From: Cephalotrichum gorgonifer
Taxonomy: Eukaryota; Ascomycota; Sordariomycetes; Microascales; Microascaceae
Assembly (NCBI GenBank): GCA_900312665.1
Contig: ONZQ02000001.1
Span: 1,554,283-1,618,282, forward strand
Direction: 5' to 3'
Length of the DNA stretch: 64,000 nt
Positions 10,314 to 20,806 of this stretch are shown here, piece after piece. The first letter of the stretch is position 1; each line of letters opens with the position of its first letter. The notes beneath the pieces were generated by a model that did not search any database, was not told the DNA's origin, and worked only from the letters and a program-made list of their open reading frames with translations. Position numbers and translations under genes: made by a program.

Positions 10314-12919
10314 GGCTGCGGGCGGGAGGAGGTGTGGTTCCGTACTTATCAGGGCCGTATACGACAGGATAGGACTGGCACTCGTATTCCCAAGCGAGGG
10401 ACGGTCATTCCATTCAGTTGAATGCGTCCTTCCAAGTTCGATTAAACGAGCAATTATTACTCTCAGGCGAGGGGGGAATCGAGCGAGAAGGGCCGGAAAA
10501 TTGGATAGATTGGGGAATGGCGCCCCCGATTCGGTGGGCCCCACACGGTGAGTGGCTGGAACTTGGGAAAAGGGGATCACACCGTCGCATGGTCAATTTG
10601 GGAGAAGGCGGCGGTTCGAGCGTCCGTGGTTGACAGGTCGTCAGCCAGTTAACGTCTGCGGAAGGGGCAGCGACGAGACCCACACGCCCCCTTGTTCGCC
10701 CTTGGTCGCTCTTGCTCACCCCCTGTGTGGCCTGGTCCCTTGCCTTAGCGTCTTGGGGAAATTCCCCAATGCGGGCTCTGATTGGTGCATGGGAGCCGGG
10801 GACAAGGATGTCGTGATTAGTGGTGGAGGGTACAAACAACAAGTACATGTAGTGTAACGGGAGGATTGACGGTGGTGGCGGCGAGACACACTTGTAGTGG
10901 GTCTGTCGGGCCCTTCAGGTTCCTCAGGTTCCTCTTGGGTTGGCTCCCAGGTCCCAAGGCCTCATGAAATAACCATTCCCACCTGCCCGATAGGGAGAAG
11001 CCACCTGCTCGTGGGGTATGCACCATGGCGCATTACAATGATACTTGGACATATTCGGATCACTGCCCAAGTCCAGATGTGGTATCCGGAATCCTTCTGT
11101 GGACCCCGAATCCATCTCATGGAAGAGTATTAATACTCCGAAGTTATATTGCGTACTTGATGCTAGAACAATGGAGCATCAACTTACCACGGATATACGA
11201 GCACAAACAAGGACGATACAACTATACTTTACACACGCGAGGTCACCTGCATCAGTATAGCGAGATGAGCTTTTGAACGAAATGCCTAGGGAAGAAGAAG
11301 CGAGAGACCACCTCTGTGCGTTGAGTGGCTGGCTTGGTCTACATGTACCATGCGAAAGACCAATCTATTAGCCGTGCGCGACCGGCAGTCTGAATAGTCT
11401 GAATGCCCACAGACTCTCGGTCATTGGGCGGAGTCACTATCTTTTCTTACTTTTTATCTCGGGAAATTCTATGCATAGTTAATATCACATCCCTGGATCC
11501 TTGTCCAGAGCCACAGAGTAGGATAGCCTAGCCGCCGACAGAACATCCAAAAGGGCTGACCTGCATTCTCAAGTACAAATACTCCGTCCAAGTACAAGTA
11601 TTCTTCATTCCAAGCCCAAAAAAAAAAAAAAGGGTTTGCCGTGACGGACAAGACCACTGAGCCAATGGGGACCCGGTGAGAGCCGATGTTTCGTTTTTTT
11701 GGTTCTGGGGATTCTTCGTTTCAACATGCACATCACAAAACACGGGACGAGGCAAAGTGCCGCAGGGGGGAGAGACTTAACCCAGAAACCATGAATTCTT
11801 CGAAACAGAGACAGTGTGTCTGTTTCTTTCTTCCCGCCCCCTCCTTTCTATCCAGCGTCGAAACAAACTAGAGGAATGGAGGAAACGGGCCAAGATTCGA
11901 GGGAGGCATATTCCCCTTGTTACTCCCCCACTTATATTACCAAGGGAGACAAGACCCGGTATAAAGGACGGAGGATACACAAATATAGGCTGTAGTGTAT
12001 TATTCTGCAGTGTATAGTGTATAATTTCGTTTATCACATCCCACCTGCAAGAGAGATTCAAAAGGTGATTCAATCTTTGTAGTTTAATTACATATGTAGT
12101 GTTTGGATGGCTACATATGTGATCTGTAGACGCGCGCATAGTAGTACTTGTAGAAGTACAGTGAACTCCGGCTTGCCACGGACATATATAGTTGTAAAAT
12201 TGTAGTATTACAAGTAAGTCCGGACGGACGACCGGGGGCATCGCTCGCAATCCACAAAGGGGCGGGCCCTCGCAGATCTCTCGGTGGCTAGATACGATGA
12301 TGCGAACCTATTCATACCGAGCGCCCTCGAACGCCACCCTTCCTCCGAACTCAGCTCCCCTCATGCGGGATGATGTCCCAACGCGATCGTCGGCGCTACT
12401 GCACGACTCGTCTGCATATGGGCTGTCGTCAATCCTCATTTAGCGACTGTGCGCCAAGGGGCCAAGGCTAAACTCGCGGTCGTACTAGTACCTACAGGTA
12501 GGCAATAACTGGGCTCTGTGATGAACTACCCATCCCAGAGACCCTCAAGAGGCGATGTGGTCGGGGGGAGAAAAAGAAAGGGGGGGGGAGAGAGGGGGCG
12601 GGGGACTAAGACAAATGCGTAACATTGCGAGACAGAGTTGAGCGAGGTTAGTGGACGCCCTGCTGAGCAAGTGCACGAAGCTTCCTCTTAGAAGGTCATT
12701 GTAATTCATAGCCAGAGACCAGAGACCAGAGCATCTTTACCATGCTCCAGGAGAGAAAGAGAAGAAAGAAAGAAAACACCCTATCGAAGAGACGATGCTT
12801 TCCCAAACTCAGAAAGGGGGTATACCGAAAAAAAAAAAACGCAAACCATGACAGAAAACAAAACACAGACACAGACACAGAGAACATACACAGATGCCTT
12901 CCCCCTCCCCTTCGCCCCC
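10314..12919. other. 2.6-kb intergenic region with no recognisable gene
   Basis: This is the presumed promoter of the coiled-coil gene on the left and 3' flank of the SUMO-like gene on the right. It contains an A-run at about 11619-11631 and a G-rich tract at about 12565-12605. No ORF has convincing codon bias, and no tRNA fold was seen. Confidence 0.5.
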
Positions 12920-14475
12920 CTAATTCAAGTGAACCTCAACCTGGTCCTCATCGCCGATATCCGCCTCCTCCAGCGCCATCTGCTCCTCAAGCCTCTCCCC
13001 GTCAAAGTGTATCGCGACCTGGACGTCGGGCGGTATCTGCCTCTTAGCGCGGAACCTCTCGACCAGGTCTCCCACGGTCGACGACGCGACCAGCGCCACC
13101 TTGACCGGCTCCCCCTGCCTCGGCCGCATCGTGACCTTAATCTTCTTCTCCTCCGGCGGCGCCGCACCCGCAGCCCCCGCCACCTCCTCCTCGTCCAGCC
13201 CCCCCAGCCTCCGGAGCCTCTCCCTCTCCTCCTCCTCCAGGTGCTTCTGGTACAGCACCTCCGTCCACGCCTGGAGCACAACCCGCTTCCTGTCCGCGCT
13301 CAGCCCGCCCCGGTCCCCCATGTCCCCCGCGTAGAGCAGGTCGTTCCCCATGTTCGATATCCCCAGCCCGCTCAGCGTCGTCGTGTTGTACAGCCTCCTC
13401 CCCCGCCACGTGAAGAAGACGTCCGCGGGGTCGAGGTCCACGTTATTGATCCGCATGATGTCGCACCACGTCGTCTTGAGCGTCTTGAGCGGGTCACCCG
13501 ACGAGAGCTTGAAGACGACGGGCTTCCCGTCGTCGAGCGCCCGCGGTATCAGCGACTCCACCTGCACCTTGAGATCCTCCGCCGCCTTGGGCTCCGACTC
13601 CTGCGACTCGGCGAGGCGCTGGCGCTCGCGCTCGCGCTCGCGCGCCGCGTTGATGAACACTTGTAGATCCGGGTCGGTCTCCTCTTCCGAGGGTGCCAAG
13701 ACCTCCTCCACGTCGTCGTCTTGTATAACTTCGACGGGGGCGTTGCTGTCTGCCGCTGGGGTGGAACGGTTCGTGGTGCTGCTTAAGGACGTCGTGACCC
13801 AGCTGGGTAGGCCGTCCTTCGAAGAGGCATCTGGAAGGGCGGTCGCCTGAGTGAAGTCATCGTCGTCGGCGTCGTCGAGGATTGTGATTGTGTCGTCTTG
13901 CGAAGGCGGAGGTGGGGGCATCGAGGTCGAGGAGATCTTGACCCTGGTCGGGGTGTTAAATTTCTTAGGCGAAGTAGAGTTTCCGTAGCGCTTCTTCGAC
14001 GGCGTAGTAGGCGAGCCGAATTGTCTAGAGAGTCAGGCAAAGACTTAGCCCGGTTCATTCTTGCTAAGAAGGGAGGGGAGGGGGGTTCCGTTCATGCGTG
14101 CGCGCAAGCGCGAACTACTGCCTACCTTGACGGAGTAGAGTAACCATCCCCAGCCTCATCCTCGTCACCAAAGCACTCCGAGACGCGCCTCTTCTGTGCA
14201 GAGCCGGACTCCTCACTCCCCCCAGCCGTCTCGACCGTCTCACTCCTCCGTCTCCGCGCCTCCTCCTTCTCTTTCTGCTTCGTCACGCGCCGCTCAGCCT
14301 CGGCCGCCATCATGGACACCATCTCCTTCGAGCGGTTGAAGAGCGCGAGCCCGTCGTCGCCATCGTCCGCGCCATCATCTAAGGGCCCCGAGGCTCGCTG
14401 GGGGTCGCTGTTGGACTTGCGGAGGGCGGTGCGCTTGAAGGGGAGGCGCTTCTTCGGAGGGGCGGACTCGCTCAT
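12920..14475 (-). CDS. SUMO-like-domain protein of the Rad60/Esc2/NIP45 family
   Basis: The product is 484 residues, from exons 14475-14126 and 14024-12920 separated by a 101-nt GT-AG intron, with Arg117 spanning the junction. The N-terminal half is basic and disordered, with Lys/Arg patches (PPKKRLPFKR near residue 7, TPSKKRYG near 125). An ITIL-DD-acidic SUMO-interacting-like motif lies at about 163-168, and a second acidic VEVIQDDD element follows. A first ubiquitin-like fold lies at about 267-340 (VFKLSSGDPLKTL...VFFTWRGRRLY). A second, ending at the C-terminus, spans about 409-484 (IKVTMRPRQGEPV...IHFDGERLE...EVHLN). The order basic tail, SIM, SLD1, SLD2 is that of Rad60/Esc2/NIP45, nuclear proteins that mimic SUMO, bind Ubc9 and protect stalled forks. 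Identity rests on architecture. The gene is divergent from LSM6. Confidence 0.85.
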
Positions 14476-15261
14476 TGTTTGCGCGGGGAGTATTATTTTG
14501 TCTTTTGGTTCGCGCTGGCTACCTTTCTCGGGTTTGGGAGAGGAGATTCGTAGGTGGAAATGCGCTGTCGGAAGGTTTCAGGGTGACTGGCCGCTATTAG
14601 GATCCCGGGGCGCCTTTACTCGTACTTGCAGGCTATCACAGGATCGAGGCAAATGCAAGACAGACGGACTGGATGAAACTTTGTGGCTACAAATTCATTA
14701 GAGGCTCGAGGGCGCGGGGTTATTTAGCGACACAGGGTGAAAGGAGTTTGTTGTGGCAATGACAAAGTCCATTGTGGGAGAGAAATTTCCATTCCTATTT
14801 TTCGTTGTTTTCCTCGCTTGCCCATTCGCCGTCCCAAAGCAAGCCTCACTTTTCGGCGCTCGTCGTTTGGTCGTTCACGAGAGGAAGATATCGAAGTACT
14901 TTAGGTTGCTAGGCGTGGCTTTAGACCCCGCGGAAGGGTACTCGTCCTCTGCACGGAGCAGGCCATAAGCCACGTTGAGGCTGTGGCTGGTGCCTGCCCA
15001 GATGGGCAGAGTACGAAGGTTAGAGGGGCAGCACAGTGTCAGCAGTATCAAAGCTCGCAACACACTAACGGGGCTCTGGTGGGGCACTTGCCTGCTTGGA
15101 GCGACTTGACGCAGCACAACTCAACTCACTCTCACAACCACGCGCCCTTGAACCTCAGCTCACCGATCTGCCTCTCATCCCGCTCTCAGATATACCCCCA
15201 TTTGTCTCACGCCTAATACAAGCAAGGTCCTCCATATCATCTCTCTCTCTATCCTCAGAAA
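14476..15261. promoter_or_regulatory. Divergent promoter region between the SUMO-like gene and LSM6
   Basis: The 786-bp region separates two head-to-head start codons, so it should hold both promoters. A CT-rich stretch (about 15236-15256) lies just upstream of the LSM6 ATG, as is common in fungal core promoters. No specific factor site stands out. Confidence 0.45.
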
Positions 15262-15646
15262 ATGGAGAACGGAGGCCAGGGCGAGGGGAAGGATCCGTCC
15301 AGCTTCCTGGGCGCCATCATCGGCAACCCCGTCACGGTGAAACTCAACTCTGGCGTTGTATATAAGGGTTAGTCTCATAATATCCACGCTCTGAGTTTAG
15401 GTCGTCGCGGCCCTTTCCCTGTTGTGGAGACTAACTTCCGCGCAGGCGAGCTCCAGTCGGTGGATGGATACATGAACATTGCTCTTGAGAAGACGGTGGA
15501 ATACGTCAACGGTGCCAAGCGGAGGGCGTACGGGGATGCATTTGTGAGGGGGAACAACGGTACGTGCTATCTCTATCCCGTGCCCTTGAGAGAGCCGACA
15601 TGTGCTAATCTTTCTGTCAAAAGTCATGTATATCTCGGCAGACTAA
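15262..15646 (+). CDS. LSM6: U6 snRNA-associated Sm-like protein LSm6
   Basis: The 80-residue protein comes from three exons, 15262-15367, 15446-15559 and 15624-15646. Introns are 78 nt (GTTAGT donor, ACTAAC branch) and 64 nt (GTACGT donor, GCTAATC branch). The Sm1 motif covers FLGAIIGNPVTVKLNSGVVYKG and the following GELQSVDGYMNIAL. The Sm2 motif is the YGDAFVRGNNVMYIS segment, ending ISAD, with the family's RGNN loop that contacts RNA. LSm6 belongs to the LSm1-7 ring (cytoplasmic mRNA decapping) and the LSm2-8 ring (nuclear U6 snRNP). The last coding exon is only 23 nt including the stop. Length and motifs match the family closely. Confidence 0.96.
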
Positions 15647-15715
15647 TGAGGAAGAGACTGGTGGCACCTTGCCCGCTGGAAAGAGGGACAATGGATGGAA
15701 TAAAGTTTTGTCTCA

Positions 15716-15840
15716 GGGCCGCTATCTAAGGAGATGGCGGTGATGAAGCTATTTCTCCGGCCCCTCTCCCCCAGGAGGTGGTGGTAAGATGATGAAACTA
15801 TATCACGGGGGGCCGCTCTCTAAGAAAATGGCGGTGAATG
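15716..15840 (+). repeat. Imperfect direct repeat in the LSM6 3' flank
   Basis: A segment beginning GGGCCGCTATCTAAGGAGAT (about 15716) recurs at about 15810 as GGGCCGCTCTCTAAGAAAAT. Both continue ATGGCGGTGA. A GATGAARCTAT element lies in between, also twice. It appears to be a local duplication within the 3' UTR or convergent spacer. Confidence 0.6.
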
Positions 15841-15972
15841 ACACAATAGCAGCTCACGAAACGAGAATTGCAGTGGATGGAAATGACAGAGCGCTCTCAT
15901 GCCCATAACGATGTATCCAAAACCTAGATATAGAACCTGCTACCCGTCCGTCCCCTAAACCAATCATCATCA

Positions 15973-17042
15973 TCACACCCTCTTAGCGACGGCATAGAAC
16001 GTCACGCCGCTCAGCGGGACCCTTCCCTCTTCATCCCTCTCCACCTCCTTCGACCCCAGGATCTCCCGCAACCTCCTTTCGAAATCCTCCTTCGCCTCCC
16101 CCTCTAGCAGGGCGACCTGGCTCAGCGTCTTGATGCGCAGCCACACGGCGTCGTCCGTCAGCCGGACGGTCCACCGGAAGGATTTCTCGACGAGGGGCGT
16201 CGCGAACAGCCTCTCCGCGCCCTCGACGTCCTGTTCCAGGAAGACGGCCTTCCAGCCCTCGTCGCGGAAGCGCGGGTTGCCATCGTGCTTGAGGCCGAAG
16301 ATGAGATCGTTGAGCTTTTGCTCCCAGGGGGTTGAGGCGGGCCAGGAGGCGGGCTTGTTGTCTATGGAGTTTGGGCGATCAGAGGTGGGATGGGGCCGAG
16401 CGGCTTGGTAAAATGGGGGTGCTTACAGTCTTCAATGTTCCAGATCACCCCAATTGATGAGTCTGGCTTCAGGGTCCGTCTGATCTCACGTAGGGCGTCG
16501 GTGTTCGCGAACCTGACAAGGAGAAGGGGAGATGTAAGCTACTCGACGAGTGTGCAGATGCCTGTCAACGGTTGATGTCGACCTACCAGTGGAATGCCTA
16601 CGGATCATAGCATCTTAGTCAACGGTTCATAAATGGACGAGGATCGGGAAGCACACCGTGATCGGTGATATCGAGCGCGAGTGCCATTGAGACCTACCTG
16701 AGCAACGATAGAGACGTCCCCCCAACCATCCTCAACCGGCAAAGCCAGCGCATTCCCCTCCCTCACGTCAACGCCCTTCAGCCCCTTCCGTGCCAGCTCA
16801 CCCCGCATGCTCTCCAGCGGCTCGGTGGCCACGACCTCGAACGCCTCCTCTCTCGCTGCCAACACCTCGGTGAACTTGCCCGTCCCCGCACCGACCTCAA
16901 CGATGCGGGCCCCCTCGCGGCCGGCGATGCCGAGGTCGGACAGGAACGAGGACACGACGTTGTCGGGATAGGAGGGGCGGTGGGCGTCGTAGGCCTTGGC
17001 GTTGTGGAAGCCGTCGCTCGCAGCTTGGGCGATGGAAGACAT
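15973..17042 (-). CDS. SAM-dependent class I methyltransferase
   Basis: The product is 276 residues, from four exons: 17042-16698, 16597-16587, 16512-16427 and 16361-15973. Motif I is VEVGAGTGKFTEV at about residues 48-60 (glycine-rich SAM loop). The acidic motif II lies in VVATEPLESM, and a post-I region follows (GNALALPVEDGWGDVSIVAQAFHW). The AFHWFAN stretch, conserved in this UbiE-like/methyltransferase-11 group, is assembled from exon 1, an 11-nt exon 2 and exon 3, which confirms the splice model. All introns are GT-AG (100, 74 and 65 nt). There is no targeting signal or membrane segment. The substrate is unknown; small-molecule methyltransferases of this type act on fatty or terpenoid acids in several fungi, but nothing here fixes that. 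The gene is convergent with LSM6. Confidence 0.88.
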
Positions 17043-17316
17043 GTTGGGTCTTGGGGGTGTGAGTGCGGGTTTATCGTTGGCGTATGTGTATTTGGGCCTT
17101 GGGAACGAAGGGATCGTGTAAAGGATATGTGATTGGGAGGCTTGTGTGAGTGATCGAGGGTGGTGAAAGTGGGAAGAGGGTGGATGTGGCTTATATAGGT
17201 CGGGGTGGCGATGATGACATCGGCATGAATTATTACCTACTGGTACTTCGACTCGTACATCGTGGGGTTTAACTTAGGGGGGCCCACTACTCGGTAGTGG
17301 TCGTGTATGAGTGCTA

Positions 17317-17706
17317 TTAAAGTGCGCCTGAGGGAGACACTACTAAAGTACGCCTGAGGGAGATGGGACTGGGGAAATACGACTACGATGAGGCTGAGCC
17401 GAGGGGACGGACCTACCGCCAATGGAACAAACGGAGGTAGTGTGGGTGCGGGTGTGGAGTAAATACAGAATAGCTCGGAAATCGAGAAGCAGCGAGGTTC
17501 GGCCCGTGTACCGGCACACGCCTGCGAACAGGGTGCTGGGGGGAGGGGATATCATTACTCAGTGCAGTAGTAGTCGCCGTGTTAGTGTTAGAGAGTGAGG
17601 GGATCACCGGAAGAGGCTCGGAGGCGGACATGGAGGCGGAGGCGGAGGCGGACGTCCCGATGAGTCGATGGAGCCGATTGGGAGAATCCTGGCCGGGGTA
17701 GTTCAT
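17317..17706 (-). CDS. Possible small gene, unknown product (about 108-113 aa)
   Basis: An ATG at 17706 opens a frame with marked C/G third positions (MNYPGQDSPNRLHRLIG), then an Ala/Ser repeat (SASASASMSAS) from a GGCGGA-type tandem and a Thr/Asn/Ala stretch. A donor GTAGGT follows codon 96 (exon end 17417). Acceptors at 17369 or 17354 (5 codons apart, same frame) lead to a TAA at 17319-17317. No domain, signal peptide or membrane helix is visible. The 3' exon sits inside a tandem duplication. It could equally be a chance ORF in upstream DNA of the methyltransferase. Confidence 0.3.
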
Positions 17707-18783
17707 GATTGCTACTATAGTGCTCGATTGAATCTAATTTGAGACCTCTTTCTGCTCCCTGCCCCTCGTCGGGCCTTGGCGTAGGACCCAGTTACCATTA
17801 GAGGAAGAGAAGAGGTTGGTCGGGGTGGATTGAATGCGAAAGAAGCAGCCAGCAGCGGCATCGGAGGACCATGGAGGGGCACAAGTATTATTAAACACGG
17901 TTATGGTGTGCTCGTACCTGGCTGTCTGTATACACTGCTTGTATTTGTACGTGTAAGTAACCAGAGTGGATCATCGAGAAAATGTTGAGCTTCGAGAGGA
18001 AACTGGTAGAGGTGTACATACTCCATACAGGTACGAGCAAATAATACAAACATAATTACAATAAAGCAGCCTGGATAATAGTTCCTATCCTTGTAGAATA
18101 CCTCCTCCCAGCGTAACCCGTGTTCTTACAAGGTATAAGAGAGGGAGCGGCAAGGTTAGTTGGTGGCAGAGAGTGAGTATCGCGCCCGTCTACGCCGTTT
18201 CGTTCTCATCGGAGCGAACCCGGCCTCTTTAAAAGGTTCTTCCGTTCCTCGTAGACTCACTGGGTGTTGCGGTATGAGTGGAAGCAGTTATGGATGGACG
18301 CTTGTAATATACAACCAGTTGAAAGTACACCTCAAGATAAACCAGGGTCAAAGGACCCTCAATTAGATCAAGCTTGCCCTGGAAAGTAAGACAATAAACC
18401 AGGTTCCTGCCAAGTAAATTCAGAGAGAGAGAGAGAGAGTCAAGCCGCCATATGTACGGAGTAGCTAGGAGCAAGTGGGGGAAGAGTCATTGACATTGAA
18501 TACTGAGGGCCCAGGCCATGGAGCGCCCCTCTTTCCCCATCTGTAATAGGTGCAATTTAACCTTTTTGGACCGGCGCCGCGGCCAGTATTCCTGGGCTGC
18601 AGCTTGATCGACATGGCTCGGAATCCATATTCTTGACTCACCATTGCCGTTTTTCTTCTTTTTGTTTTGTTCTAAAGCGCCCCTCCTTTGGATCCCTCGT
18701 TCTAGAACCACCAATCGACCAACTCAATCGCACTCAATCGCAACTCAATCTTGATTCTCCGCCACAGCAAAAGCGAGCGAACC
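17707..18783. other. Intergenic, promoter side of the TRP4-type gene
   Basis: A (GA)n microsatellite of about 10 units lies at 18421-18439. The 100 nt before the start codon carry CAATCGCACTCAATCGCAACTCAATC, three near-repeats of ACTCAATC. No gene was seen. Confidence 0.5.
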
Positions 18784-20312
18784 ATGGCTGCGACCCCGCC
18801 GACATCGCAGTCCGCTGCTGCCCCTCCTTCCGGAGCTACCCCTCCTCCTCCTCGTCCCAGCGCAAGCGCGAGCGCGACCGCACCAGCAACCGCGAACGCC
18901 CCGGCGACCCTCCCCCGCGTCGACATCAAGCCCCTCCTCCAACAGCTCTGGCCCGGCGCCGACGACCTCTCGCCCGCCCTGATCGCCGACGCCATCTCCC
19001 ACTTCTTCACTGACCAGGTCACCGAGGCCCAGGCCGCCTCGCTGCTGATATGCCTGCACTTCACTGGGCTCGACCGCCGTGGCGATGTGCTGGCCGAGTG
19101 CTCCCGCGTCATGAGGGCCGCGGCAGAGCCGATCGACGTCCCCGCGCTCGAGGCCGTGATCAGGGCCAAGGGCCGCGCTGAGGGTGACTACCGCGGTGGA
19201 CTCGTAAGGATTTCCCTCCCCCCCCCTGTTCTCATCCCCCATTCTTCGCTCCCCCAACCCGGGGCCATCCTCCTCCAAACCCAACGGGCCTGCCTGGGGG
19301 AAGGATAAGGGAGAAGGGAGAAAAAAAGAAAGGAATTAAAAGGAATTAAAAATAGAACCCGTAACACCCTTGCTAACCCTGCCAAACAAAACAGTGCGAC
19401 ATCGTCGGCACCGGAGGCGACTCCCACAACACCTTCAACATCTCCACCACCTCCTCCATCATAGCCTCCGCCCTCCTCCTCGTCTCCAAGCACGGCAACC
19501 GCGCCAGCACATCCAAGTCCGGCTCCGCCGACCTCGTCAACTGTATGGCCCCCCGCCCGCCCGTCCTCGCCTCCGTCACCCCCACCGCCATCCAATCCGT
19601 CTACGCCGCGACCAACTACGCCTTCCTCTTCGCCCCCGTCTTCCACACGGGCATGAAGTTCGTCGCACCCATCAGGAGGCAGCTCCCCTGGCGCACAATC
19701 TTCAACAACATCGGGCCCCTCTCCAACCCCGTCGAGGACGTCCTCGAGGCCCGCGTCATCGGCGTCGCCAGGCGCGAGCTCGGCCCCGCCTTCGCCGAGG
19801 CCCTGAGGATCGCGGGGGCCGAGAAGGCCCTCGTCATCTGCGGAGAGGAGGAGCTCGACGAGGTCTCGTGTGCCGGGAGGACCTTCTGCTGGCACGTCTC
19901 CCGCGAGGCGCCCGGCGCGGAGATCACCGTCAAGGAGTTCACCATCGAGCCCGCCGACTTCGGCCTGAGCAGGCACCCCCTCTCCGAGGTCGAGCCGGGC
20001 AAGGGCCCGGAAGAGAACGCCGGGATCCTGAGCAGGATCCTGCACGGGGAGCTCGCACCCGACCACCCCCTCATAGAGCTCGTGCTCATGAACACCGCCG
20101 CCCTGCTCGTCATCTCCGGCATCTGCGAGGCCGACGAGAGCGCCATGGGGCCCGGGGACGACGGCGCCGTCGTCACCGAGAGGGGGCCCGGCGGTCTGAG
20201 GTGGAAGGAGGGCGTCAGGAGGGCGAGGTGGGCCGTGAAGAGCGGCGAGGCGTGGAGGCAGTGGGAGAAGTTCGTCAACGTCACGAACGAGCTCGCCCAA
20301 CAGGGAGCATGA
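18784..20312 (+). CDS. TRP4: Anthranilate phosphoribosyltransferase (tryptophan biosynthesis)
   Basis: The enzyme transfers phosphoribose from PRPP to anthranilate, step two of tryptophan synthesis in the cytosol. The product is 445 residues from exons 18784-19203 and 19395-20312, with a 191-nt GT-AG intron in phase 0. Residues 1-45 are an Ala/Pro/Ser-rich low-complexity leader. The helical N-terminal domain follows (about 45-140, LLQQLWPGADDLSP...). The PRPP loop GTGGDSHNTFNIST lies at about 145-158, just after the junction. KHGNRASTSKSGSAD is the conserved anthranilate/Mg-binding segment. NNIGPLSNPV and the C-terminal NTAALLV are further family blocks. The fold is the stand-alone yeast TRP4/bacterial TrpD form and is not fused to other Trp enzymes. 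Its long low-complexity leader could affect targeting, but I see no clear presequence. Confidence 0.95.
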
Positions 20313-20806
20313 GGTGGGAGGTTCTTCCGAGAGAACGAAAGGTTTACTTGGACGCCACCCAGATAATATTGGAAGCCAGGGAGAAAAGAATATTTGGAAT
20401 CTTTGTATTAATTTTGACCAAAAAAATAAGTCGGGAGAAACGCCGCAATGAATCTTTGACCTCTGAAATGAGGTTCAAGCCAATTCCTATGTTTCCTAAC
20501 ACCGTTCGCCTTGCTAGATATATATAAGACCCCCGTAACTACTCCCAAGGATCCTTGTATGGGGGGAGAGAATAAAACAAGAAGTATAAGGAAAAATAGT
20601 TGTTACAAAAGGAGGGAATAGAAGATCGAAAAAAATCGGGCTTTCTATAATACCTTGTTCAAGTCCACCGTCTTAAGTCCAGACATCCATCTCCATCAAG
20701 TCATTCTCATCGCTAATAGAAGCTCCGGCAAATGAGAAGAAGAAAGAAAAGAGGGGTTGCGTATATGCCCGGCTCGAACGATAGATAACATGGACGAGGA
20801 TGCTCC
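20313..20806. other. Convergent spacer between TRP4 and the 980-aa membrane protein gene
   Basis: This AT-richer sequence (about 20380-20660) should hold both 3' UTRs. Nothing else was seen. Confidence 0.5.

Noticed and set aside
19188..20300. 370-codon minus-strand ORF
   Set aside because: Shadow of the anthranilate phosphoribosyltransferase, whose plus-strand frame carries all catalytic motifs.
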